A stretch of DNA of 64,000 nucleotides, from the NCBI GenBank assembly GCA_900473045.1, contig UCKS01000032.1, positions 1-64,000 on the forward strand. Reading direction: 5' to 3'. Numbering within the stretch: position 1 is the stretch's first letter; the number at the start of each line of letters is the position of its first letter. The notes under the pieces were generated by a model. That model saw only the letters and a program-made list of their open reading frames with translations. It was not told the DNA's origin and ran no database searches. The position numbers were made by a program, and so were the translations under genes. Below, piece after piece: positions 31,683 through 39,129 of this stretch. Origin of the DNA: Hyphomicrobiales bacterium. Its GTDB lineage: Bacteria > Pseudomonadota > Alphaproteobacteria > Rhizobiales > Rhizobiaceae.

Positions 31683-32213
31683 TCAGCCTTTCTTCTCCCG
31701 TGCGGCTTGTCGTTGCTGCCTCGCATGCCGACGTTGATCCCTCTCAATTTTGGCTGCCTGCCGGACAGCTTTGCGTTCCGCCGCGGCCTTTTGCTCAATC
31801 AACTTCTTCTCGTCCTCGATTCGTTGCGTCTCGGCGATATCGTCTCGAAGTTCCGCTTCACGTTCATCAAAGACCTGCTCGAACGTCTCTGTATCCGCCT
31901 CCCAAGCCTCGCCAATCGCAACGAGAAAAGCATCTTCCACCGGCTCGACTATCAATGCCCAACCGATTCGCTCGATCGCGTCGATATGCAGTCGCCGTTG
32001 TACAGAATATTGGGTATGTCCAGACGGCGACCGGATGCTGAGGATGTCACCTACAAGCGGCACGCCGCCTTCATAGACGGCTAGGTCTGAGCCGCCGATG
32101 TGGTTTATCTGGCCGTCAGCGGTGCGTGAGTACAGGCGAACGTGAGGAGAGTCACACCGCGTCTTGAGCAGTTCACCTAATTCTAAAATTGGCTCGATTA
32201 CGTTTGTGTTCAT
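31683..32213 (-). CDS. Phage hypothetical protein with charged coiled-coil tail (176 aa)
   Basis: The first 105 residues are strand-rich (RLYSRTADGQINHIGGSDLA, then VGDILSIRSPSG) and could be a small beta domain. Residues 105-176 are a long Glu/Arg/Gln-rich helix (RIEDEKKLIEQKAAAERKAV). No motif of known function is seen. It belongs to the leftward gene group that starts at the repressor. The 176 bases up to the next gene (31507-31682) hold nothing recognisable. Confidence 0.7.
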   Translation of the reverse strand: MNTNVIEPILELGELLKTRCDSPHVRLYSRTADGQINHIGGSDLAVYEGGVPLVGDILSIRSPSGHTQYSVQRRLHIDAIERIGWALIVEPVEDAFLVAIGEAWEADTETFEQVFDEREAELRDDIAETQRIEDEKKLIEQKAAAERKAVRQAAKIERDQRRHARQQRQAAREKKG

Positions 32214-32312
32214 GGGCCCAATCGAACGCCATACTCGTCTGCCGGGTCAAGAACCACCCGACTTTAATTTTCTTACAATATTGTCAAACAGTTTAAATCG
32301 GTCTTGGGGCCG

Positions 32313-32435
32313 TCAATCGGACTTCGACTGCAAGGCGGCCCGGAGCTTTTCGAGTGCTGAATTGAGATGCGCCACGTCAGTCGGCATCGGCTCGGTCGGT
32401 CGTCTGCGAAACAGCAAGCGTAGAAATCTAATCAT
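32313..32435 (-). CDS. Tiny basic peptide (40 aa), tentative
   Basis: MIRFLRLLFRRRPTEPMPTD followed by a short helix VAHLNSALEKLRAAL. A weak AGGA precedes the start. The amphipathic, arginine-rich N-terminus resembles membrane-associated peptides. It overlaps no other gene. Low certainty because of its size. Confidence 0.35.
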   Translation of the reverse strand: MIRFLRLLFRRRPTEPMPTDVAHLNSALEKLRAALQSKSD

Positions 32436-32457
32436 GGTCAGTGATCCTGTCGTCGGC

Positions 32458-32997
32458 CTACCGCCGCTTCCCCCTGTGCCAATCATTATACCGAGCAATC
32501 TCGTCGCGGCCGGCGTCTGTGACAGTCCAAGTCCGATCGCCTTGACCGTCCCGAGCCCCTTCTACCAGAGCGCCCTTCTCGGTCAGTTGCTCCATGGTCG
32601 CGTCGCGTGCACCGACGATCTCAATACTGGTGCGGACGTGAGGACGATCTACCATGTACTGCAGCGTGGATAGGCAGCGTGAATTTAGCCCCATCTGTGG
32701 CTTTCGCTCATTCCGCTTTTCTCGTTCGGAGCGCCAGGCGCTGGGATTTTCCTTACCGTCTTCCTGAGTCGTTTGCACGTAGCTCCGATCGAGGCCGAGG
32801 TGCAAATTGTACCACTTGCGGACCAGGGGGACCGGTCGCCCACCGTGAAGTGTGTCGATCTTGGGAAAGCCCCGCTTTTGCTCCAGTATCGGAACCACCG
32901 ATTTGATCCACATTTGGGCCCGCTCTTTCCCGACGATCGCTAGGGCAATCTCTTTGTCGGTGGCGAACATAGGGAGATTGGCGAGAAGGTCAGTCAC
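32458..32997 (-). CDS. Phage regulator/winged-helix-like protein (179 aa)
   Basis: It starts in a four-base overlap with the repressor gene, so the two are co-translated. The N-terminal half (MFATDKEIALAIVGKERAQM, then GFPKIDTLHGGRPVPLVRKW) is common in Rhizobiales phages. The C-terminal half (LSTLQYMVDRP, LTEKGALVEGARDGQGDRTW, VTDAGRDEIARY) has a winged-helix pattern. A role with the repressor in lysogeny is likely from the coupling. The exact target is unknown. Confidence 0.75.
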   Translation of the reverse strand: MTDLLANLPMFATDKEIALAIVGKERAQMWIKSVVPILEQKRGFPKIDTLHGGRPVPLVRKWYNLHLGLDRSYVQTTQEDGKENPSAWRSEREKRNERKPQMGLNSRCLSTLQYMVDRPHVRTSIEIVGARDATMEQLTEKGALVEGARDGQGDRTWTVTDAGRDEIARYNDWHRGKRR

Positions 32998-33209
32998 GGC
33001 TTCAGCCGTACTCCGCCATCGATGAATTCCACGCCAGCCGATTCGAGGGCTGTTTGGATATCGCGCAACGTTCGCTCGTAGGGAGTTGAGTTTCCGGCTT
33101 CAAAATTAGTCAAAGTTGCCCGACCGACTTTCGAGGCCTCGCATAATTGGGTTTGTGACCAACCTAGCAAACCCCTTGCCGCGCGGGATTGTTGCGCTGA
33201 GATGATCAT
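32994..33209 (-). CDS. XRE-family repressor (cI-like, 71 aa)
   Basis: A single HTH_3 domain: AQQSRAARGLLGWSQTQLCE, then ASKVGRATLTNFEAGNSTPY, then a helix and FIDGGVRLKP. No dimerisation or protease domain is present, so it is a short repressor. It diverges from the rightward early operon across a 104-base region that contains paired ATGCAAAAT boxes overlapping the early promoter. Confidence 0.9.
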   Translation of the reverse strand: MIISAQQSRAARGLLGWSQTQLCEASKVGRATLTNFEAGNSTPYERTLRDIQTALESAGVEFIDGGVRLKP

Positions 33210-33223
33210 TTTTGCCTAGCCCC

Positions 33224-33267
33224 ATGCAAAATGTATTGACTTCGCCACAGGACGATGTATTTTGCAT
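33224..33267 (+). promoter_or_regulatory. Early rightward promoter with paired repressor operators
   Basis: TTGACT (33236-33241) and TATTTT (33258-33263) lie 16 bases apart and should drive the genes from 33314. ATGCAAAATGTA (33224-33235) and TGTATTTTGCAT (33256-33267, reverse complement ATGCAAAATACA) are inverted copies. One abuts the -35 box and the other covers the -10 box. GACGATGT (33251-33258) and ACATCGTC (33283-33290) add a second inverted pair. This is the expected layout for control by the adjacent XRE repressor. Confidence 0.75.
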
Positions 33268-33313
33268 CGTGTTGTAACAATTACATCGTCAAAGTCAACG
33301 AGGAACGTCCCAG

Positions 33314-33712
33314 ATGCGCACCACCCCGCACGCCTATCCGACAGAAAGAATAGCGCTGCCAAGAAGATTGGTACCGAGAAGACAGGCGACGGTCGTAGCC
33401 GACACCCTGAAGGCGCTGCGTAACGCGCCAGCTACATTGTTTTCATCAGGCGATCTCATTGAGTTCGAAGACGCAGGCGGTGCGAGACGCTGGATCCTTA
33501 TTCTCGATATCTGCCGCACCGGAAACGTCGATGCCGCGGTTTATGACGGACGCCCGCACTATCTCGCTATCACACTGGCTGACCTGCTCAAGCTCCGCAT
33601 TGTCTGCGTCGAGCGCATGGAAACAGGCGACGTCGAGATGTATCGCCGGATGCTGAACCTCGACCCACCGGCCGACCACGGGCAGGCGGAACGTCTGGAG
33701 GTGGCGGCATGA
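33314..33712 (+). CDS. First gene of the rightward early operon (132 aa), unknown
   Basis: The start follows GAGGAACGTCCCAG. The N-terminus is basic (ALPRRLVPRRQATVVADTLK) and the centre is strand-rich (DLIEFEDAGGARRWILILDI). It occupies the Cro-like position but has no recognisable helix-turn-helix. The stop overlaps the next start (ATGA). Confidence 0.72.
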   Translation: MRTTPHAYPTERIALPRRLVPRRQATVVADTLKALRNAPATLFSSGDLIEFEDAGGARRWILILDICRTGNVDAAVYDGRPHYLAITLADLLKLRIVCVERMETGDVEMYRRMLNLDPPADHGQAERLEVAA

Positions 33713-34005
33713 ACATGCAGCTCAACGCCTCCGCATTCGCCGCAGCCGCTGGCCACCAAAAAGAACTCAAGACAATTCCTGAGATTGATGCCGATGTGTG
33801 CGATCTCTCCAAGCGCTCCAGAGTCCTCATGAGGCTCATCGAGGATTTCGAAGAGCAGATCTACCAACTGACAGCCAGGGGCGAGATCAATCCGATCTTG
33901 TTTGAAATGACCGGCTTCGACTTGGTCGCATTTCAGGCGAACGAGTTGCGCGTCGGCCTTCAGGCCCTCGAAGACGCCATGGAAGAGATCGCGGCCGCAT
34001 CCTAA
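33709..34005 (+). CDS. Early phage protein (98 aa), helical
   Basis: An almost fully helical, acidic protein (MRLIEDFEEQIYQLTARGEI, VAFQANELRVGLQALEDAM), coupled to the gene before it by ATGA. A terminator follows at 34042. No family is recognised. Confidence 0.72.
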   Translation: MNMQLNASAFAAAAGHQKELKTIPEIDADVCDLSKRSRVLMRLIEDFEEQIYQLTARGEINPILFEMTGFDLVAFQANELRVGLQALEDAMEEIAAAS

Positions 34006-34041
34006 AGTTTCTACCTGCCGTTCCGCATGTCCGGTAGGTTT

Positions 34042-34074
34042 CCCCGTCGCACTCCTCATGGCGGCGGGGCTTTT
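34042..34074 (+). terminator. Intrinsic terminator of the early operon
   Basis: CCCCGTCGC, a ten-base loop and GCGGCGGGG (one T-G pair) are followed by CTTTT. It ends the 33314-34005 operon. Confidence 0.75.
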
Positions 34075-34100
34075 ACAAGGCGGTTTCACCAGCCGCAGAG

Positions 34101-34176
34101 GCGATTGTCACCACGCTCATGGGCGCCCGAAAGGGAGCAATCGCAAGCCGTCATCCGAAGGGGTGACGGCTTTTTT
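34101..34176 (+). ncRNA. Candidate small RNA ending in an intrinsic terminator
   Basis: GCGATTG (34101-34107) pairs perfectly with CAATCGC (34138-34144), enclosing a CCC-GAAA-GGG hairpin. The closing base is directly followed by a 12-pair terminator (34145-34172, loop GAAG) with a six-T run. No protein frame fits this stretch. Two stacked hairpins and a terminator within 80 bases suit a small RNA or an RNA leader. No promoter is obvious. Confidence 0.45.
34145..34176 (+). terminator. Repeat-family terminator T1
   Basis: AAGCCGTCATCC, loop GAAG, GGGTGACGGCTT, then TTTT. It shares the GCCGTCA...TGACGGC or TGGCGGC arms with the hairpins at 35621, 36112 and 36915. Confidence 0.9.
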
Positions 34177-34321
34177 CGTCAGAGAACCGTGCATCTTTCG
34201 CCATCAATCGCGTTGTCTCGCAGCTTTCGAGTCCAACCGGCTTATCAAGAAAAAGCCACATCGCAGTTTCGGGCCGCGCTGTGGCAAGGCGGGATATCGT
34301 GTTCAGGGATCATCCGACTAT

Positions 34322-34498
34322 ATGATGACACTCGAATATATCGCTTTCAAGTCGGAAAGTTCGATGCACTGGAAGCGAGGTGCTTTGAGAGGGCCTCGCT
34401 TCCAAGCCGGCGGCTCTAATGGAGCTGATGCCGGGGGCACGCTCGGGAGCGTTTATGACTGGGATGAATGGGAAGCGGCGATGGACGCTTTTGGGTGA
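34322..34498 (+). CDS. Small hypothetical protein (58 aa)
   Basis: ATG 34322 (or 34325) follows CAGGGATCATCC. The peptide contains MTLEYIAFKSESSMHWKRGA and an acidic C-terminus, YDWDEWEAAMDAFG. The longer open frame from 34058 would run through the small-RNA/terminator region and is rejected. Confidence 0.45.
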   Translation: MMTLEYIAFKSESSMHWKRGALRGPRFQAGGSNGADAGGTLGSVYDWDEWEAAMDAFG

Positions 34499-34528
34499 GA
34501 CGGTGTGGGGAGGCGCCTTAGTGACCTC

Positions 34529-34834
34529 TCACCGTTTACCCTCGCGCTCGAGGCGTCTTTGGCCAGCAAGTTCCTCGAGTTCTGACCTGACATTGTCGCC
34601 GTTAACAGGGACTAACCGGGCCGGAATCGTTCGGACATCACTGAGACCAAAGACAAGTAGCAACTCGGTCTCCATTCGACGACCCGGCATTACGAGATGG
34701 CCGTAGCTCCCCATCCAGAGCATTCCATCTCGGCGCTGCCAGACACTCTTTACCTGAAGCGTTTCAACGTCGATGCCGTAATGGGCGAAGATTAATTCCT
34801 CGCTGTGTGCCTTGGTTACCTTTTCCAACTGCAT
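34529..34834 (-). CDS. Hypothetical protein (101 aa), opposite strand
   Basis: The start at 34834 has GGGGGAATCCCG upstream on the minus strand. The fold pattern is strand-rich (LQVKSVWQRRDGMLWMGSYG, METELLLVFGLSDVR) with a basic, helical tail. Opposite orientation to its neighbours suggests a lysogen-expressed accessory gene. No family is recognised. The 270 bases to the next gene (34835-35104) show nothing definite. Confidence 0.65.
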   Translation of the reverse strand: MQLEKVTKAHSEELIFAHYGIDVETLQVKSVWQRRDGMLWMGSYGHLVMPGRRMETELLLVFGLSDVRTIPARLVPVNGDNVRSELEELAGQRRLEREGKR

Positions 34835-35104
34835 CGGGATTCCCCCATCTCCAAGTGCGGTAATTTCTCACAACCTATGGACGTTAGTCAATAGCACGCG
34901 CAGCCCCGACGATGAGGTGTCTGAAAGGCTGCACCACCCGTCAGATAAATTGACCAATATTGGATCGAATGTTCATATTAAGTTCGCTGAATGTCCAGAA
35001 TACATCCAAATTTGGCGCTTGCGGTATTAAGCCCATCCGTCGAATCTCCCTCTGGACGAGGCCAAACGGCCGCAAAGAAACTCGAATTCATCTGAGGACA
35101 GACC

Positions 35105-35449
35105 ATGAAATTTAATAGCGTTGGCTTAGGTTTTATTGCAATCGCGTTCGGCATCGTGGGGAATGGACTGGCGACCGGCACCTCCCACGCCGCAGAGTTC
35201 TCTTTTACAGCGACCAACACCACCAAAACGGCAATTACCGAAGTGCTGGTTTCTGAAAACAAAAGTGACTGGGGTTATTTCGACATTGGGAGCGGGATCA
35301 AGCCAGGTTCGACGTCAGACCTCGTCTGGGACCAGAGCACGAATAGCGAAGGCTGCTCCCAGTGGGTCAAGGCCACCTATGCAGACGGCAGCGAATCGGA
35401 ACCCGCCAAGTTCGATTTTTGCGAAAACGGGCTTGCGATCGATTTCTAA
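35105..35449 (+). CDS. Small secreted protein (114 aa)
   Basis: A signal peptide (MKFNSVGLGFIAIAFGIVGN...TSHAAE) with a probable cleavage near residue 30. The mature protein is a strand-rich domain with two Cys residues (EGCSQWVKATYADGS and FDFCENG), which likely pair. It starts after GAGGACAGACC and is followed by its own terminator. A periplasmic accessory role in the lysogen is possible, but no function is known. Confidence 0.75.
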   Translation: MKFNSVGLGFIAIAFGIVGNGLATGTSHAAEFSFTATNTTKTAITEVLVSENKSDWGYFDIGSGIKPGSTSDLVWDQSTNSEGCSQWVKATYADGSESEPAKFDFCENGLAIDF

Positions 35450-35519
35450 TAGAACATTTGCGATCGCGTGGTTATGGACCATCGGTGACCTTGGAGGGTA
35501 GGGGCGGGCCCACCATAAT

Positions 35520-35559
35520 CCCCCGTCCGGTTACTGCATGGCCGTGGCGGGGGCTTTTT
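35520..35559 (+). terminator. Terminator after the secreted protein gene
   Basis: CCCCCGTC, an 18-base loop and GGCGGGGG (one T-G pair) are followed by CTTTTTA. It resembles the early-operon terminator at 34042. Confidence 0.7.
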
Positions 35560-35620
35560 ACACCGGAGCGGTATCACCAACCGCTCACACACTGCGGGGC
35601 CGGTCTCTTACGGTATGCTG

Positions 35621-35649
35621 GCCGTCACCCTCACGGGTGGCGGCTTTTT
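35621..35649 (+). terminator. Repeat-family terminator T2
   Basis: GCCGTCACCC, loop TCAC, GGGTGGCGGC, then TTTTTC. It belongs to the same hairpin family as T1, T3 and T4. No gene is recognised between the terminator at 35520 and this one, so it could close a short RNA of about 60-80 bases. Confidence 0.85.
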
Positions 35650-35724
35650 CTTGGCAGGTGCAGCATTGACTTATCTGAGAACAAGAACATAATAAGAACA
35701 TTCAAGTTCTGCAGAGGCCGCACC

Positions 35725-35904
35725 ATGAGCGATGAAACCAAAACCGCCCGCTCCGTACCGGCTTCAATATCAGAGCGAACATGCGTGCACCCTGGTTGCG
35801 GAGGATGGGGATGCTTTGGATTGGAGCGCGGCCGCGATGGACCAAGCTACTGGTGTAAGGAGCATCTTCCGGCCGACTACTGGACCCCAAGACTGGTCAA
35901 CTGA
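35725..35904 (+). CDS. Small zinc-ribbon-like protein (59 aa)
   Basis: Residues 20-48 hold CVHPGCGGWGCFG and then YWCKEHLPADYW, giving four Cys and two His in a pattern that suits zinc binding. The longer frame from 35362 is rejected because it runs through two terminators. The stop overlaps the next start (TGATG). Small Cys/His proteins of this kind are common in phage accessory regions; the role is unknown. Confidence 0.65.
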   Translation: MSDETKTARSVPASISERTCVHPGCGGWGCFGLERGRDGPSYWCKEHLPADYWTPRLVN

Positions 35905-36110
35905 TGCCTCGCCATGAAGAAACACGACTCGCGTTAGTCGAGCTGTTGCGGACGTTTGGTGACGCGCCGACCGGCCTTTATTCGGTCGGCGTGCCGATGG
36001 TCGACCAAGGCTTTAGCCAAGACGAGATACTCTATGCTTTGATGTCGTTGGACCGCGAAAAGGCCATAGAGTTGCTTCCCGAAAATCAACTTCGGGTGCT
36101 TCACTTATAA
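35904..36110 (+). CDS. Small winged-helix-like protein (68 aa)
   Basis: Coupled to the zinc-ribbon gene by TGATG. The sequence (EETRLALVELLRTFGDAPTG, then GFSQDEILYALMSLDREKAI, then ELLPENQLRVLHL) has the helix-helix-strand order of a small winged-helix domain. Terminator T3 follows immediately. Confidence 0.65.
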   Translation: MPRHEETRLALVELLRTFGDAPTGLYSVGVPMVDQGFSQDEILYALMSLDREKAIELLPENQLRVLHL

Positions 36111-36111
36111 G

Positions 36112-36140
36112 GCCGTCAACCGAAAGGGTGGCGGCTTTTT
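36112..36140 (+). terminator. Repeat-family terminator T3
   Basis: GCCGTCAACC, loop GAAA, GGGTGGCGGC, then TTTTT. One internal mismatch weakens the stem. It starts two bases after the stop codon of the preceding gene. Confidence 0.8.
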
Positions 36141-36233
36141 GTTGCGCTGTAGACGCCGTTGTGGTGGACAACCAAAAATATATTGTGGAACATTATTGTC
36201 ATTCAGGGGTTGTTAGTGAATTGAGGGCTACCA

Positions 36234-36395
36234 ATGTTGAATCTTGTTCCTATCGCACCGACCTGCAAAGCCGAAATGTCCATCTTGATCGCTGCCTTTC
36301 TCAAGAGTCCACGGAACGGACGATGGTCAACCGAGGAATTGCTGCTTGCCATCGGCGACGCCGCTGACAGTGCACTGATGGATCTGACCGATTAG
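36234..36395 (+). CDS. Small hypothetical protein (53 aa)
   Basis: ATG 36234 follows TTGAGGGCTACCA, a good ribosome site. The peptide reads MLNLVPIAPTCKAEMSILIA, then SPRNGRWSTEELLLAIGDAA, resembling a short winged-helix domain. A frame at 36128 in another phase is rejected. Confidence 0.5.
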   Translation: MLNLVPIAPTCKAEMSILIAAFLKSPRNGRWSTEELLLAIGDAADSALMDLTD

Positions 36396-36491
36396 TGTGC
36401 CCCATCTGCATACCATCCTGGCTTTTCGGGAACTAAAGCCCCACGCGTGGCGTTCAATGCACGGAGCATTCGCGTCCGTAAAAGGAATTCA

Positions 36492-36893
36492 ATGAAAAAG
36501 CTAATCAAGACCGTAGGCGCCGCTGCAATAGCAATGGTAGTCGGCCTCACGGCCTTCACGCCAGTGTCGGCCGCTCCATTCGCTCCAGCAAAGTCTCAAG
36601 TTACGTCTGACGTGCGCCTCGTCCAGGATCGGTACGGCGACGATGATGATGGCGAACAAGTCTGGAAAAAGCGCCAGCACAACAGGAATGATCAGGCAGA
36701 GCGACGCCATAACCGACGCGATGATCGCTTTGATCGCCGTCACGACCGACGCCACGACCGTGCTGAGCGTCGCCATGAGCGTCGCGGGTATTGGAACGGA
36801 CACCGCGGCTACCGCGAGTATCGCCGTGGTTATCGTCGCCACACGGATGGCTACTACTATTCAAAGGATGTGTTCCGACTCTTCATTCGATAA
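36492..36893 (+). CDS. Secreted, very basic His/Arg-rich protein (133 aa)
   Basis: ATG 36492 follows AAAGGAATTCA. A Sec signal peptide ([20 protein letters not shown], cleavage near AAP) precedes a mature part dominated by Arg, His and Asp repeats ([20 protein letters not shown]), then [12 protein letters not shown], similar to the C-termini of rhizobial BA14K/RcnB-like proteins. It may bind metal or polyanions in the periplasm. Terminator T4 follows. Confidence 0.72.
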   Translation: MKKLIKTVGAAAIAMVVGLTAFTPVSAAPFAPAKSQVTSDVRLVQDRYGDDDDGEQVWKKRQHNRNDQAERRHNRRDDRFDRRHDRRHDRAERRHERRGYWNGHRGYREYRRGYRRHTDGYYYSKDVFRLFIR

Positions 36894-36914
36894 TTGGAAC
36901 CATTGGGTATGAAT

Positions 36915-36946
36915 AAGCCGTCACCCCGAAGGATGACGGCTTTTTT
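36915..36946 (+). terminator. Repeat-family terminator T4
   Basis: AAGCCGTCACCC, loop CGAA, GGATGACGGCTT, then TTTT, with one internal mismatch. The outer nine pairs are identical to T1. Confidence 0.88.
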
Positions 36947-37564
36947 ATTCCCACGCATCAATCGCGTAAGCGCATCAGAAGGCGAGTTAGTTAGCCGCCG
37001 CATTATCTACGCGTGTCCCCGCATTCTGCGTTGCGTCCACCGTGTTTGCCGTGTCTTGGCCCATCCCTCGAATTGTATTCCCGCAAGAGGAGAGGGCGAG
37101 TAATACGCAGCACGCTGCTGCGAAAGTTGAAACGGTTTTCATCGGTGATACCTCTCACGATTGCGACGCTGTCGCGGATTGAACGTTTGGTTTGGCGCGC
37201 TTTGCGCTGCACTGAAACCTCAGGCGACGAGAAATGTTCCTTATGACGGACAAAATGGCAGGGTTCCTGCCTTGGACGGGTCAGGTGGAGGTGAGCCAGC
37301 GGCCGCGGGGGACCGCTGGTCCCGCTCACCGCAGCCGCAATATGGCAGCGGGAACTACCGGCTCAGGGCTTTCGCCGCCGGTGACAGATAACTCTGCGGA
37401 CAGGTCCTTGTTCCCTACGAAAAAAGCCAGGTCCTGGTGGCAACAGGAGCCTGGCTTCGAGTTCGGTATCGACCATCGAGCGGGTGTGGGGAGCTCGCTC
37501 GACAGATAAATAATTAGCGGAAGCGGAATTTGTTCCATGGGAGTTTCGTGTACGGATCGTCGCG
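36947..37564. other. Gene-poor stretch with a strong minus-strand terminator hairpin
   Basis: No convincing gene in 618 bases; the open frames here have no ribosome sites and unnatural composition. AAGCCAGG-TCCTG (37424-37436) pairs with CAGGA-G-CCTGGCTT (37444-37457), and AAAAA (37421-37425) lies on the left. Read on the minus strand this is an intrinsic terminator with a T-run, so some leftward transcript starting between about 37460 and 37600 may end here. Confidence 0.5.
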
Positions 37565-37939
37565 ATGACAAACGACATTGACCCCGACTTGCCAATCCGC
37601 CTGGCAGGCATCATCCCGATCATGTTTCCGTTAGGTGGAATGACGCCAAGCGGTCTGCGCAAAGAGGCTGCGCGTGGCCGTCTTGTGCTGATGCGAATAG
37701 CCGGCAAGGATTTCACGACGATCAATGCTGTGAGGGAAATGCTGCGGATTTGCGCCTTGCCGAGGCCACCTTCGGAGATGGCGGCTGTGGATCGCTCGAT
37801 GCAGTCGACAAACGAGGAGGCTGCCAGAATAGCCATAGAAAGACTGCGAACGAGGTTCAATAAGGCGGCGCCCGAGAGCAGGCAGGCCATGCTTGCAGCT
37901 CGGCGGAAGGTACGTTTGGCAAATCGAGTGAAGGACTGA
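37565..37939 (+). CDS. Excisionase-like protein of rhizobial prophages (124 aa)
   Basis: The N-terminal part (IRLAGIIPIMFPLGGMTPSG, then LRKEAARGRLVLMRIAGKDF, then TTINAVREMLRIC) matches small proteins that typically sit beside the tyrosine integrase in Rhizobiales prophages and are taken as excisionases. The C-terminal half is basic and helical. It is the last prophage gene before the tRNA. The integrase expected next to it is absent. Confidence 0.7.
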   Translation: MTNDIDPDLPIRLAGIIPIMFPLGGMTPSGLRKEAARGRLVLMRIAGKDFTTINAVREMLRICALPRPPSEMAAVDRSMQSTNEEAARIAIERLRTRFNKAAPESRQAMLAARRKVRLANRVKD

Positions 37940-38003
37940 CTTCAGTCAGTGATTCGCTTGCTAAAGAAAAATATTCCTTCCGACGACCGCTACGGCGCGG
38001 CCC

Positions 38004-38035
38004 TGGCTACAATGTGGCTACAATTTTTATAGCCA
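38004..38035 (+). repeat. TGGCTACAA direct repeat with inverted partner next to the attachment site
   Basis: TGGCTACAA occurs at 38004-38012 and 38015-38023, and TTATAGCCA (38027-38035) forms an inverted partner, so TGGCTA and TAGCCA also make a palindrome around AT-rich DNA. The group lies 35 bases from the tRNA 3' end. Arm-type sites for integrase or excisionase are the likely explanation. Confidence 0.5.
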
Positions 38036-38069
38036 GATCACTTATTGGGGGCTAAGTGATTGAATTTAA

Positions 38070-38146
<77 letters not shown>

Positions 38147-38348
38147 AACCGAGGAAAGCCGTATATAATCGGGCCTTGGCGCGCAAGTGCTGATTTTGGA
38201 AAATGCTGTAAATCGCTGGAAAAAGCGGAATGGGTTTCACTTTTGCCGGATACAGCACAATCTCGCTCGCGCCGATAAATTTCGCGATGCTTAAAGTTTT
38301 CGGCAATCCCTTGCCGCGATAATGCGCGGGAGAATCGGGGATTGGGTG

Positions 38349-39026
38349 ATGGCGAAGACGGCAGTCAGAAAAGGTCAGAAGCGGCGTACAGGCCGCAAGC
38401 AGACCAGGACAAGCATGTGGCCGTGGTATCTGGCCGGTGCGCTGTCGGTGAGCGCGGTTCTGGCCTACGATCACCGGGCGCAGATCCTGCCGATGGCAGC
38501 ACCGTTTTATACGGCATCGATCGCCAAGCCGCGGCCGGTGGACAAGCAGCCTGCTCCGGAAAAGCGCGTACAGACGTCGCAATCTGCGGCAAAGCCTGCA
38601 CTGGCAATGTCGGCGATGCGTCCGGTCGAGCAGGCGGCTGTGAATGTCGGCGCGTTAAAAACCGTGGATGAGCAGAAGCCTTCCGGCCGCAAGCCCGGGA
38701 CCTTCTATTTCTGTACCGAAACACTGGAAAACTGCGTCGTCGATGGCGGCACGTTCTGGTATGGGCGGCGAAAGATACAGATCGCCGATATCCAGGCGCC
38801 AAAAATCAAGCAGGCCAAGTGCGACGACGAGCGCAAGCTCGGCTCATTGGCGAAAAAACGTCTCTGGGAAATTCTCAATGCCGGCGAGGTTCAACTGGCC
38901 AGTGTTTCCGGTCAGAATGCCCAGGTGACAGTCGGGCAGGGGCGTTCGATTGGCGATATGCTGGTGTCCGAGGGGCTCGCCCGGCGCACATCCGGCGGCA
39001 AGCCAGGCTGGTGCGCGCAGGGGTGA
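38349..39026 (+). CDS. Membrane-anchored thermonuclease-like protein (225 aa)
   Basis: ATG 38349 follows GATTGGGTG; GTG 38346 is also possible. A basic N-terminus leads into a membrane helix (MWPWYLAGALSVSAVLAY), a proline/alanine linker, and a C-terminal SNase-like domain (VVDGGTFWYGRRKIQIADIQ, then APKIKQAKCDDERKLGSLAK, VGQGRSIGDMLVSEGLARR). The canonical catalytic Arg/Glu set is only partly visible (REDA-like residues are not obvious), so activity is uncertain. It is the first host gene after the tRNA. Confidence 0.8.
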   Translation: MAKTAVRKGQKRRTGRKQTRTSMWPWYLAGALSVSAVLAYDHRAQILPMAAPFYTASIAKPRPVDKQPAPEKRVQTSQSAAKPALAMSAMRPVEQAAVNVGALKTVDEQKPSGRKPGTFYFCTETLENCVVDGGTFWYGRRKIQIADIQAPKIKQAKCDDERKLGSLAKKRLWEILNAGEVQLASVSGQNAQVTVGQGRSIGDMLVSEGLARRTSGGKPGWCAQG

Positions 39027-39129
39027 ATATCAGAACCGTTGCATGTGATGAACATCCCGGCACGTGGAGCTTTGATGTCCGATGCCTCTGGTGTGCATCT
39101 GACTGCGATTACGGTTTGATGATTTCAGT

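Noticed and set aside
34058-34498. 146-codon frame covering the early terminator region
   Set aside because: Its first 88 codons run through a terminator and a structured region; only the last 58 codons after ATG 34322 are kept as a tentative gene.
36128-36367. 79-codon frame after terminator T3
   Set aside because: No ribosome site and it overlaps a better-supported 53-codon gene in another phase at 36234.
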